From Actinotignum urinale DSM 15805 (GTDB lineage: Bacteria > Actinomycetota > Actinomycetes > Actinomycetales > Actinomycetaceae), in the NCBI RefSeq assembly GCF_000420445.1, contig NZ_ATUY01000002.1, positions 189,889 to 253,888 of the forward strand: a stretch of DNA of 64,000 bases. Reading direction: 5' to 3'. Positions 47,212 to 55,559 of this stretch are shown piece by piece. The translations under genes and the position numbers were made by a program. The stretch's first letter is position 1, and each line of letters starts with the position of its first letter. The notes under the pieces were generated by a model. It was not told the DNA's origin. It ran no database searches and worked only from the letters and a program-made list of their open reading frames with translations.

Positions 47212-47303
47212 CGTGGCCTGGTTCCCGTGAGTGCGCCCGTTTGGGCGAGTTTGTTTGCCTTGTTGTTTGCCTTGGCGCTTGCTTTATCGCCTTCCCTGTG
47301 GGG

Positions 47304-48236
47304 TTACAAAATATTGTTGTAGCTTTGATATTCCAAGAAGGCATCCATCATTTCGATGCGTGTTATGGGCCGTTTCCTTCCGGGGGTTTTGTTCATTAGG
47401 GAACGGGTCGCTGTTGCTAGCGAAGAGACGCTGAAAACATTTGAGGTGGAAATATTTTCCAAGGATTCGCGTGCTTTTCCGCCGAGAAGGCTCACCCTGT
47501 CGAGCCCATCAATGCATGCTGTGAGAAAAGCAGGTGTGTTTGTATCAGTGCCGTGCGTTTCATCTTCGTCTAATGACGGAAGGCGTAGGGATTCACCGGC
47601 TTTGGTAAAAACGAGTGTGGATCCGTCCGCGAGCAGGAAGAAAATAAGTGATGCTCCTAAGCCGAGCCAGTAGTCGGAAATATTGGTGAAGTTTCTTTCC
47701 GCTGCGTCGAAGCCATAAAGCATGCGAATATCTTCGCTGGTCGCAATGACAATATCGGATATTTCGACGAGGGATTCAGAATGTTTACGCATATTGTCCG
47801 GTGGCGTTGAGTTGGCGTTGTCTAACAGGCTGTATTCTTCCATGGCTGGAACATATACAAGCGTCGAATATTGTCGAATGTCTCGTAGTTTTTTGGCGAG
47901 CTGCGGTGTGAGGAGGGGATTATGGCAGGTTTTTCCTCCAAAAACGACCGTTCGTGGGTGGTAAAGGCTCTCAATGATGAGGTTAGTGACGGCTGCTATA
48001 AAGGTTTCGGTTGTGAGCGTGGAAATATGTTCTATATCCGAGTAGGTCATATCGATGTGGTGTGAGCTTGCATACACAGATGTTTCCTGAGGGAAGGTGT
48101 TCGTTAGGGGGGTTGTGATGAAGAAAACTTCGCGTCCGACGGTGGTAATATATGCAGCGCTCTCAAGCATCCGGTAGGGTGCCCACCCGGATGCTTGTTT
48201 ATATCCGCCTGCTTCTCCAAGGATAACTACGCTCAT
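47304..48236 (-). CDS. PfkB-like protein, probably a pseudokinase
   Basis: 310 residues with the overall pattern of a PfkB/ribokinase sugar kinase: GEAGGYKQASGWAPYRMLESAAYITTVG-type N-terminal half (landmarks GGYKQASGWAPYRMLE), LVEISDIVIATSEDIRMLYG (kinase hinge), GASLIFFLLADGSTLVFTKAGE and a final PAFLTACIDGL. The catalytic (D/T)GAGD motif before that helix is replaced by TDTNTP, so the base Asp is missing. Its ATG overlaps the xseB stop (ATGA, 48233-48236) and GGAGGA precedes it, so it is translationally coupled to xseAB. Role unknown. Confidence 0.65.
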   Translation of the reverse strand: MSVVILGEAGGYKQASGWAPYRMLESAAYITTVGREVFFITTPLTNTFPQETSVYASSHHIDMTYSDIEHISTLTTETFIAAVTNLIIESLYHPRTVVFGGKTCHNPLLTPQLAKKLRDIRQYSTLVYVPAMEEYSLLDNANSTPPDNMRKHSESLVEISDIVIATSEDIRMLYGFDAAERNFTNISDYWLGLGASLIFFLLADGSTLVFTKAGESLRLPSLDEDETHGTDTNTPAFLTACIDGLDRVSLLGGKARESLENISTSNVFSVSSLATATRSLMNKTPGRKRPITRIEMMDAFLEYQSYNNIL

Positions 48237-48946
48237 TCGAAATCCTCCGGGTGGACAGTGAGTGGAGTGGTGTCTAGCGCCGTCGTTTCTTCATCTTCCG
48301 GGTTGAAATCCTCCCCGTTATCTTCAGCGGATGTTTCAAGTTCGACATTTGCCGGTTTCGTGTGGGTGGCGGGAAGTGTAACTGCGGGAATATCTTCGGA
48401 GCGGACATTGTTGACGGCTTGTTGAAGTGCGGAAATCTTATCTTCTTGTGTAGTTGAACGCTGTGTGGAGGATTGGCCTTTGTGGGGGTGCGTGTCCTGG
48501 TTAGGCTGTGGCTGTTGATTGTGACTGTGGTCTGTTTGTGCGGGGTTGTTATCGTTGGGTTGTGCGGGGTTGTTATCGTTGGGTTGTGTGGTTCGGTTGC
48601 TCACAGGGTGTGCGGTATTGCTTGCGGGTGTGTTGTTTTGTGCGCCATTGCTTGTGGGTTCGTGGTTTTGTGCGGTATTTCCCGCAATGTTTGTGGTTGA
48701 TGCCGATGTTTCACCGTTTTCGGCATCGTTAATCCTCTGGGCAACACCGTCTAGCCATGCCTGGCAGTGTTTTCCTAGTGCTTCTCCTATTTCCCACAGG
48801 CGCAGGGATTCTTCAAGGGGAATGGAGCCTTGTTCGAGGCGGGTAACGATATCGACGAGCCGTGCGCGTGCATCTTCATAGCTGAGTTTGGCAATTTTCG
48901 CGTGAAGATCCTCTTCGTGTTCGTGGCGGTGTTGTGTATCAGCCAT
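48233..48946 (-). CDS. xseB: Exodeoxyribonuclease VII small subunit with long C-terminal tail
   Basis: 237 residues. Only residues about 18-75 are XseB (KLSYEDARARLVDIVTRLEQGSIPLEESLRLWEIGEAL, given here as landmark RLEQGSIPLEESLRLWE); the family is normally 60-90 residues. The rest is a Asn/Gln/Thr/Pro-rich then acidic tail with a PNDNNPAQ unit repeated in tandem, encoded by a 24-bp DNA repeat near 48541-48590. ATG 48946 overlaps the end of xseA by eight bases. XseB coats the tail of the XseA nuclease and enables processive cleavage of single-stranded DNA. Confidence 0.88.
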   Translation of the reverse strand: MADTQHRHEHEEDLHAKIAKLSYEDARARLVDIVTRLEQGSIPLEESLRLWEIGEALGKHCQAWLDGVAQRINDAENGETSASTTNIAGNTAQNHEPTSNGAQNNTPASNTAHPVSNRTTQPNDNNPAQPNDNNPAQTDHSHNQQPQPNQDTHPHKGQSSTQRSTTQEDKISALQQAVNNVRSEDIPAVTLPATHTKPANVELETSAEDNGEDFNPEDEETTALDTTPLTVHPEDFE

Positions 48947-50198
48947 GAGTAAGTCCTTTCGTTTCAAGTTCTAATGTACCGCGTGCAAGTACGGCTGTGA
49001 GGCTCTCACCGATGTGTGTGTGGCGTGAATCGGAAAGTACGTGGCGGGATGAATCCAGAAGGATGGAATATCCACGTTCGAGTGTTGCTTTGGGAGAGAG
49101 CGCACGTAGCTGCGAGAGTGAAGAATGAAGGCTAGCTGTTTCTTGCGATAGTGCGCGTCGCATATGTGTGTGCATCCATAAACGTAAGGATTCCAAATCC
49201 TGCCTGCGCATATTCACCATGGTTTGGGGATTTGCGAGGACGGGGTGGCTTGTAAGAGCCGATAATGTGGTTTGTTCGCGGGCTATACGGGAAGCAAGTG
49301 CGCGACGCATACGTTCGAGTGACGTTGTAATGAGTGCGAGTTCTTCGCGCATATCTGGAACGACTTTTTTCGCCGCATCGGTGGGGGTAGATGCGCGAAG
49401 ATCGGCGACATAATCAGAAATGGGATTATCTCCTTCGTGCCCAATGGCTGATACGACTGGCGTGTTGGTTGCTGCAATAGCTCGAAGGAGCGGTTCTTCT
49501 GAAAAGGGAAGGAGATCCTCAACGGATCCCCCACCTCGGGCAAGAATAATGACATCAACATAGGGGAGGGAATCGAGTTCTTGAAGCGCCGGAATCATTT
49601 GGGATACCGCGGCTGTTCCTTGAACTTGAACTTCACGGATTGTGAAATGCACGCCTGGCCACCGTAATGTGGCGTTAACAATCACGTCCTCTTTTGCCTT
49701 GGTGTTGCGTCCAACAATGAGTCCGATGGAGCGCGGAAGGAAGGGGAGTGGTTTTTTACGTTCGGGTGCGAAAAGCCCTTCGGCTTGTAAGCGAGCTTTT
49801 AAGGCTTCGATTCGTGCGAGAATATCACCTGTTCCGACGGGACGAATTTCTTGTGCCCATAAGGACAGTGAACCATTGCCGGGATAAAAATCCGGTTTTG
49901 CCCATACAACTATGCGTGAACCTGACGACACCGTGGGAGGAAGAAGATGGCTCATGATTTTCACCGTCATCGAGACCTGTTCTTCCGTGTCTCGTAACGT
50001 TAAAAACTGGACTTTGGCTCCCGGACGGCGTTGAAGTGTCATCACTTCACCTTCAACCCAGAGGCGTGACATTGCCTCAACATATTCGCGCACTTTTGCA
50101 GAAAGCAATCGCAAAGGCCACGGATGCTCAGGTGACGTCTGGTGAGCCATCTGGGGTAGATGAGGAGGGACTGGTACACGTGTCGGCATAACTTCCAT
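48939..50198 (-). CDS. xseA: Exodeoxyribonuclease VII large subunit
   Basis: 419-residue catalytic subunit. An OB fold at the N-terminus (WVEGEVMTLQRRPGAKVQFLTLRD), then the nuclease core with GLIVGRNTKAKEDVIVNA, VDVIILARGGGSVEDLLPFSEEPLLRAIAA, VVSAIGHEGDNPISDYVADLRASTPTDAA (landmark GHEGDNPISDYVAD), and a helical C-terminal half. It degrades single-stranded DNA into oligonucleotides. First gene of xseA-xseB-pfkB-like. The start at 50198 has only a weak ribosome site; ATG 50189 is an alternative. Confidence 0.92.
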   Translation of the reverse strand: MEVMPTRVPVPPHLPQMAHQTSPEHPWPLRLLSAKVREYVEAMSRLWVEGEVMTLQRRPGAKVQFLTLRDTEEQVSMTVKIMSHLLPPTVSSGSRIVVWAKPDFYPGNGSLSLWAQEIRPVGTGDILARIEALKARLQAEGLFAPERKKPLPFLPRSIGLIVGRNTKAKEDVIVNATLRWPGVHFTIREVQVQGTAAVSQMIPALQELDSLPYVDVIILARGGGSVEDLLPFSEEPLLRAIAATNTPVVSAIGHEGDNPISDYVADLRASTPTDAAKKVVPDMREELALITTSLERMRRALASRIAREQTTLSALTSHPVLANPQTMVNMRRQDLESLRLWMHTHMRRALSQETASLHSSLSQLRALSPKATLERGYSILLDSSRHVLSDSRHTHIGESLTAVLARGTLELETKGLTHG

Positions 50199-50275
50199 CT
50201 TGCCATGTTTCTTTCATCTGTGGTGTGTTGAGAGTGAGATATTGGGTTTATTTCCAGACAGAGCGAGGGTATTGA

Positions 50276-50309
50276 TCGGCTGTCGGCTGTCGGCTGTCGG
50301 CTGTCGGTT
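50276..50309. repeat. Heptanucleotide tandem repeat upstream of xseA
   Basis: TGTCGGC units repeat about four and a half times (TCGGC, three full units, then TGTCGGT). It lies in the 231-base gap between rmuC's 3' end and xseA, both leftward, about 80 bases before xseA, so copy-number change could affect its expression. Confidence 0.85.
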
Positions 50310-50429
50310 CCCTACGAGTGAAAAATAAGCATCCTGGGCTGAGAGAACGTAGGTAGTGGGCTGACAGAACGGGCGAAACTGGCGAAACTGCGGAATAACT
50401 TCGACATGGAGGTTGGTTGTGGTGAAATA

Positions 50430-51641
50430 TTAGGGCGTTTCATCTTGTTGGGGTGTATTTACTATCCGAAGAGAAGCCTCAATAGGGGCGGGTGTTTCGA
50501 GAGAGCACTCCAAAGAAGACAAGTTCCGTGCTGTGGCAAAAACTCTTGTTTCTAAGGATCCTAGGGCTTTATTGTAGCTATTGACCCCGGAACTTAAACT
50601 TTTACCTAAAGTTTCCATATGTTTCATAAATGACTCTAAACGAGACACGAGTGTTTTCCCAAGTTCCACAACTTTCTTTGCATCTTCTGTTGCGGAAGCT
50701 GTGGACCATACCGACGTAAACGACCGCAATATGGCTAGTAGAGAGGTGGGAGAAACAAGCGCAACACCATAAGAATATGCATACTCGAGAAGAGTGGAAT
50801 CTTCTTCCAATGCTAAAGACAGCAGGGACTCGGCAGGAAGGAACATGAGGGTGAAATGTGGGGAGCCAGGGAAGAGTGCTGGATAATTTCTTTTTCCAAG
50901 TTCTCTAATATGTGCCCTCATATCTTGCGTGTGCTGTTTCAGAAGGGCTTGGCGTTGCGAACGGATTTCTCTCGGCTCATCTGTTTGGCTACGCAAATAT
51001 GTAACATTGCTATCCGTATTGGATAGATCTTGTAGAGCAAGAAGTGCAGATAAGGGAACTTTTGAATCAACCGCAATATGGCAGTTTCCTGGAAGATGAA
51101 TCACCATGTCTGGCCTGCTCCCCGAAACAGTTGACACCTGGGTATCAAAATCAACATGTTTCGTCATACCGGCAACCTCAACAATACGTTGAAGTTTCAT
51201 TTCTCCCCACATGCCGCGGGAACTATGCCCGGTTAGCGCGCCCCGTAAAGACGACGTTTCCTTCGCTAACTGTTCCTGAATGCGGGTTGCGTTCGCGAAC
51301 TGTTCATTGAGCTGAGCGCGTTGAGCCGCCTGCTGTTTCTCAACATGGCGAACAAGATTATCCATCGTTTGTAAAGACTGTTGGATAGGGCCAAGCGCGC
51401 GCAACACATTATTATCATCGCGCGTCTCTTCCTCCATATGCGTGGCATAATCCTCCAACATAGAAGAACGAGTTCGCTCCGATGCAAGCTGAGCCTGAAG
51501 ATCCGCAATCTCCTTCTCCCAACCACGCACATTATTCTGCGCGCACCTCTGCCCAGAAAGACGCCCGAAAACCACGCCAAGAACTCCACCCACAACAAAT
51601 GCGAGGGCGAAAACAACACATGAAAGCAGTGAAATAGTCAT
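50430..51641 (-). CDS. rmuC: DNA recombination protein RmuC homologue
   Basis: 403 residues: an N-terminal membrane anchor (LLSCVVFALAFVVGGVLGVVFG), a long coiled coil (about 40-130), then the RmuC nuclease-like core with GMWGEMKLQRIVEVAGMTKHVDF, RPDMVIHLPGNCHIAVDSKVPL (conserved Asp and Lys of the restriction-endonuclease-like fold) and FMLPAES-type FLPAESLLSLAL. Linked in E. coli to limiting inverted-repeat rearrangements. Stands alone, leftward. Confidence 0.9.
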   Translation of the reverse strand: MTISLLSCVVFALAFVVGGVLGVVFGRLSGQRCAQNNVRGWEKEIADLQAQLASERTRSSMLEDYATHMEEETRDDNNVLRALGPIQQSLQTMDNLVRHVEKQQAAQRAQLNEQFANATRIQEQLAKETSSLRGALTGHSSRGMWGEMKLQRIVEVAGMTKHVDFDTQVSTVSGSRPDMVIHLPGNCHIAVDSKVPLSALLALQDLSNTDSNVTYLRSQTDEPREIRSQRQALLKQHTQDMRAHIRELGKRNYPALFPGSPHFTLMFLPAESLLSLALEEDSTLLEYAYSYGVALVSPTSLLAILRSFTSVWSTASATEDAKKVVELGKTLVSRLESFMKHMETLGKSLSSGVNSYNKALGSLETRVFATARNLSSLECSLETPAPIEASLRIVNTPQQDETP

Positions 51642-52020
51642 ACCCCAATATAACCATGGGGGTCCCTCACTATTTTTTGCTCGAACTTCACGACGCTGTA
51701 GAAAATGCCCTTATTAGAGAATCCCAATATATTTCACGCAAACTTCACTCAATTTCACCGAGAGAAGCACGATTAACCTTCACCCAGGAGGATGCGCTAC
51801 GAAAAAGTGACGAAAGAAAAGGGTTTTTGTCTCGCGTCATATTGCGCCAACGAAAATACGGCAAGCACATGTCCTTACATCCGCGAAAAATCAAAAACTG
51901 CGCAGAATGGTATATGTTTTCCGGGCATCCGTCGTCGTAAAAAATAATTCACGATGCGAAGAACCCCGAGAATACGCGCTACAGGAGATAAAAAACGACG
52001 AACTCGGTACAATTAAGGAC
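51642..52020. other. Intergenic region rmuC / ychF
   Basis: 379 bases in the place where ispH is found in related genomes. A 94-codon rightward frame (51656-51940) lacks a ribosome site and any recognisable motif and is not called. TACAAT (52008-52013) ends eight bases before the ychF GTG and is the likely -10 of a leaderless mRNA. Confidence 0.45.
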
Positions 52021-53100
52021 GTGTCTTTAACAATTGGTATCGCAGGACTCCCAAACGTCGGTAAGTCCACGCTTTTTAACGCTTTAACCCGTGCAACCGT
52101 GCTGGCTGCCAACTATCCCTTTGCCACGATTGAACCGAATGTGGGGGTCGTTCCGCTACCGGATGAACGATTGAATAAGCTCGCAGAGATTTTTGGGTCT
52201 CAAAAGATTCTTCCCGCAACAGTTTCTTTCGTTGATATTGCGGGGATTGTACGAGGCGCATCCCAAGGCGAAGGGCTTGGCAACCAATTTCTTGCCAATA
52301 TTCGTGAGGCAGACGCGATTTGCATGGTCACGCGCGCATTTGCGGACCCGGATGTTGTGCACGTCGACGGCCGCGTCGACCCAAAGGACGACATCGAAAC
52401 CGTGACAACGGAACTAATCCTTGCGGACCTACAAACCCTGGAAAAAGCTATACCGCGCCTCGAAAAAGAAGTCCGCGGGAAGAAAACCGATCCCGAAGTG
52501 TTGGACGTGGCGAAAAAAGCCGTGGATCTCCTTGAAGCCGGGGAAGTTCTCTCCAATCACGCCGGAGAATTTGAAGAAAAAATCATTAAAAGCTTCCAGC
52601 TCATGACAACAAAACCCTTCATTTATGTGTTTAACACGGACGACGAAGGGCTGGTGGACAAAGACATGCAAGCCACGTTGCGGGACTTCGTGGCTCCCGC
52701 GCAGGCAATTTTCCTCGACGCAAAATTCGAGGCAGAACTTGTTGAATTAGAGCCGGAGGAAGCAGCCGAACTGCTCGAAGAAACCGGGCAGGAAGAATCC
52801 GGACTGGATCAGCTTGCGCGCGTCGGCTTCGACACGCTCGGCTTGCAAACCTATTTGACGGCGGGCCCCAAGGAGGCGCGTGCCTGGACAATTCATAAGG
52901 GCGACACCGCTCCGCAGGCCGCCGGCGTGATTCACACAGATTTCCAGCGCGGATTTATTATGGCGGAAGTCGTGAGTTTCGAGGATCTTATGGAGTACGG
53001 CTCCGTGAATGCCGCGAAAGAAGCTGGCAAGCTTCGCATGGAAGGCAAAGACTACGTTATGCAGGATGGGGACGTGGTCGAATTTAGGTTTAATGTGTAG
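52021..53100 (+). CDS. ychF: Redox-regulated ATPase YchF (OBG family)
   Basis: 359-residue ribosome-associated ATPase. G1 GLPNVGKSTLFNALT, the YPFATIEPN switch region, G3 DIAGIVRGAS, the NTDDEG segment at the variant NxxE base-specificity site (FNTDDEG), and the C-terminal TGS domain (IHTDFQRGFIMAEVVSFEDL, ending DVVEFRFNV) are intact. GTG 52021 gives the family start MSLTIGIAGLPNVGKS; AAGGAC touches the codon, too near to act as a ribosome site, so leaderless initiation from TACAAT is favoured. Confidence 0.94.
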   Translation: MSLTIGIAGLPNVGKSTLFNALTRATVLAANYPFATIEPNVGVVPLPDERLNKLAEIFGSQKILPATVSFVDIAGIVRGASQGEGLGNQFLANIREADAICMVTRAFADPDVVHVDGRVDPKDDIETVTTELILADLQTLEKAIPRLEKEVRGKKTDPEVLDVAKKAVDLLEAGEVLSNHAGEFEEKIIKSFQLMTTKPFIYVFNTDDEGLVDKDMQATLRDFVAPAQAIFLDAKFEAELVELEPEEAAELLEETGQEESGLDQLARVGFDTLGLQTYLTAGPKEARAWTIHKGDTAPQAAGVIHTDFQRGFIMAEVVSFEDLMEYGSVNAAKEAGKLRMEGKDYVMQDGDVVEFRFNV

Positions 53101-53180
53101 GGCAGATATATTCTTAACGCCAATGGGGCGGAAACAATATATGGAAAACTAGATGAGAGCTTTGGGTAAGGGGTTGGATT

Positions 53181-53306
53181 CCATCGCTTCAATGACCGTC
53201 CTAAACTACCAAACTCAAGCCACCCTTTTGTAACTCCGGGCGTGGTAAAACTATCAATAAGATCTCGTAACAACAAGCACCCCTTTGTTCGAGAATGCGG
53301 AAAGTA
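53181..53306 (-). pseudogene. Relic of an ISL3-type transposase
   Basis: In the 273-base gap between ychF and the GT2 gene, the minus strand reads about 42 codons without a stop, including LLRDLIDSFTTPG and FGSLGRSLKRW. From memory these match the segment of ISL3-family transposases that reads like LIDS(L/I)STGVP...LGRTLKRR, shortly before the DRPGTSNGPTEAINGR region, which is missing here. No inverted repeats were found. A small, degenerate fragment marking the edge of the polysaccharide cluster. Confidence 0.45.
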
Positions 53307-53373
53307 TGAACTGTCCTTCCTGTCAGTAGGTGAATGATTCCCTAGTCCACCCTTTTTAGGAGCAGTTCACGGC

Positions 53374-54405
53374 TTAGCCTTTCATTCTGCGATGACGGTC
53401 AAGGGCGCGCCGATATAAAGGTCTATTGTTTTCTGTAATTTGTGCGAGTTGGGATATTTGATTACGCAAACCATCTAACTGTTGGTGTAGGAGTTGTACT
53501 TGACGCGCTGTTTCTTTTATTTCATGGTAGAGGCTTTGCTGAACGGAGGCAATTTGTTCGCGCAATAAAGTGATATTTTCCATGGTTTCCCGGTGATAAT
53601 ACGCTTCTGCCAGCAGAAGGCCTAGACCAGGATATTTCGCGTTTTCATTTAAATCAGCACGTAGATATTCTTCACGAATTTGCCGGTTAATATCGCGGTG
53701 TTCGTTTTGTTCAGAAAATACGGAGTTCGCCATGGAGCCGGTGGCACTTTCACGTTGGTGCCAATGTGCAAGGAGGGCATCAATGAAACCTATTGGTTTG
53801 CTTGCCAAGACACGAATATTGAAATCCCAGTCAGCTTGTACCGGGAAGTTTGTTCTCCAATGTCCAATTTGATCAGCAATATCCCTGCGGATTAGTTGGG
53901 AAATAGTGGGGCAATAATTTTCTATCGCACTATCAAGAAGGGAAATTGATCTTTTATCAGTAGCCAATATTTTTCTATCTATCTCACGGATTTGCTCCCC
54001 GTTAACTTCTTCAAATATCACATCTGTTCGTGTTGAAACCCCGGCGTAATCTGGATGTTCCCTCATGAAAGCGGTTGTTTTTTCTAAGAATTCTGGTTCC
54101 CAGGTGTCATCATCGTCGTGAATAGCAAAAAATGGAGCGTGGTGAGCTTCTAAACCAAAAGCTAAAACTCCTTCGCGGGTGGTGTTCCCCCCTGTATTAA
54201 TAAATAGAACTCGTTCCTGAAAAGCTTCGGGTTGCTCACTAATGAGAGATTTCACGACGGATTCGTCGCCGTTGTCGTTAACAACCACAAGAGTGTAATC
54301 GTTGAATGTCTGCATCGCCACGGAGCGTAGGGCACGTTTCAGCAAAACAGGGCGATCTTTCGTACGCAGTATAATAGTAACTAAACTATCTTTATTTTCA
54401 GACAT
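53374..54405 (-). CDS. Glycosyltransferase family 2
   Basis: 343 residues. GT-A fold signatures: VTIILRTKDRPVLLKRALRSV, VVVNDNG, and the DDDD metal motif in FFAIHDDDDTWEPEFL; then ISQLIRRDIADQIGHWRTNF and ADWDFNIRV with the catalytic-side Asp. Residues about 255-330 form a Gln/Glu-rich coiled coil (REQIASVQQSLYHEIKETAR). Cytoplasmic enzyme, probably adding a sugar to a rhamnan-type wall polysaccharide, given the RgpF-like gene nearby. AAAGGAG before ATG 54405. Divergent from the SDR gene. Confidence 0.85.
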   Translation of the reverse strand: MSENKDSLVTIILRTKDRPVLLKRALRSVAMQTFNDYTLVVVNDNGDESVVKSLISEQPEAFQERVLFINTGGNTTREGVLAFGLEAHHAPFFAIHDDDDTWEPEFLEKTTAFMREHPDYAGVSTRTDVIFEEVNGEQIREIDRKILATDKRSISLLDSAIENYCPTISQLIRRDIADQIGHWRTNFPVQADWDFNIRVLASKPIGFIDALLAHWHQRESATGSMANSVFSEQNEHRDINRQIREEYLRADLNENAKYPGLGLLLAEAYYHRETMENITLLREQIASVQQSLYHEIKETARQVQLLHQQLDGLRNQISQLAQITENNRPLYRRALDRHRRMKG

Positions 54406-54642
54406 TTTGCTCCTTTGCGAGTAATCGACGCCTGTGCGAATTACTATGTGGCATTAACGACAATAATACTACAGTTATTCTAAGTGCCTGCGTTTAGTGC
54501 GCGTCTACGAGTATGTATGTTTAATGTCTGAAGGAACGCGTCGCTAATGAATGTACGCGTAAAACATGTTGTAAATCAGGAGCGTGAACTTGGGCGTTTA
54601 TGAAGAGTTTTACATTATGAAATGAGTGATTTTATAGTGTGT

Positions 54643-54655
54643 TAATATTTGCCTA
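54643..54655 (+). promoter_or_regulatory. -10 element for leaderless SDR-rgpF operon
   Basis: TAATAT (54643-54648) ends seven bases before ATG 54655; no ribosome site intervenes. Confidence 0.5.
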
Positions 54656-55503
54656 TGGTGAAAAATGTGAAAACTGTATTGGTGACGGGTGCTGGTGGCT
54701 ATATTGGGCGCCATGTGGTTTCATATCTTGCAGATAAAGGTGTAAATGTAACGGTTGTTGATTTTAAGGTCGACGGAGTAGATCCTCGCGCACAGGTAGT
54801 TTCCGCAGATATTTTTTCTGGCAATGAGGATATTTACGATCAGCTTGGGCGCCCGGATGTTGTCATTCATATGGCGTGGCGTGATGGCTTTAAGCATAAT
54901 TCTCCGGCACATATTGATTACCTTGCAGACCACATGCATTTTATTGAAAACCTCTACAAAGGCGGATGCCCGCAGGTTGTTGTTATGGGAACAATGCATG
55001 AGGTTGGCTATTGGGAAGGTGCTATAGACGAAAACTCTCCATGCAATCCGGCCTCACTCTACGGTATTTCCAAAAATGCGTTGCGCCAATTCAGTGAATT
55101 AGTTGCGCGTCAGAATAACGCGATTCTCCAGTGGGTTCGCGCCTACTACATTACGGGCGACGATGTCCGAGGAAACTCCATTTTCTCCAAGCTTTTGGTT
55201 GCTGCCAATGAAGGGAAAACAACATTCCCCTTTACGCAAGGAAAGAATCTCTACGATTTCATTACGGTAGATGAACTGGCGCACCAGATTGGTGCAACTG
55301 CTCTTCAAACGGAGGTGACCGGCACAATCAATGCTTGCACGGGTAAGCCGATGTCTCTTGCAGATAGGGTTGAAGCGTATATTAAGGAAAACAACCTTAA
55401 GATTTCTCTTGAATATGGAGCGTTCCCGGATCGTCCCTACGATTCTCCAGGAACCTGGGGAGATGCAACCAAAATCAATCATATTTTGGCTACAGAAAAG
55501 TAG
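54655..55503 (+). CDS. NAD-dependent epimerase/dehydratase (extended SDR)
   Basis: 282 residues. Rossmann motif VTGAGGYIGRHVV (TGxxGxxG), VVDFKVDG nucleotide end, VVIHMAWRDG, and the catalytic YGISKNA (YxxxK) with an upstream Thr/Met region VMGTMHEVGY. Likely a nucleotide-sugar epimerase or reductase feeding polysaccharide assembly. ATG 54655 is leaderless (TAATAT ends seven bases upstream); a TTG six bases earlier is possible. First gene of a likely SDR-rgpF-acyltransferase operon. Confidence 0.83.
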   Translation: MVKNVKTVLVTGAGGYIGRHVVSYLADKGVNVTVVDFKVDGVDPRAQVVSADIFSGNEDIYDQLGRPDVVIHMAWRDGFKHNSPAHIDYLADHMHFIENLYKGGCPQVVVMGTMHEVGYWEGAIDENSPCNPASLYGISKNALRQFSELVARQNNAILQWVRAYYITGDDVRGNSIFSKLLVAANEGKTTFPFTQGKNLYDFITVDELAHQIGATALQTEVTGTINACTGKPMSLADRVEAYIKENNLKISLEYGAFPDRPYDSPGTWGDATKINHILATEK

Positions 55504-55559
55504 TCTTATCTACACGCCTCTCGAATGACTCTAGAACACTCGTGATAAAGGATTAAATT

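Noticed and set aside
48541-48590. Repeats in xseB considered as a CRISPR-like array
   Set aside because: They are in-frame 24-bp codon repeats (PNDNNPAQ) with no spacers.
51656-51940. A 94-codon rightward frame upstream of ychF
   Set aside because: No ribosome site, no recognised motif, and no conserved neighbour relation; could be real but cannot be supported.
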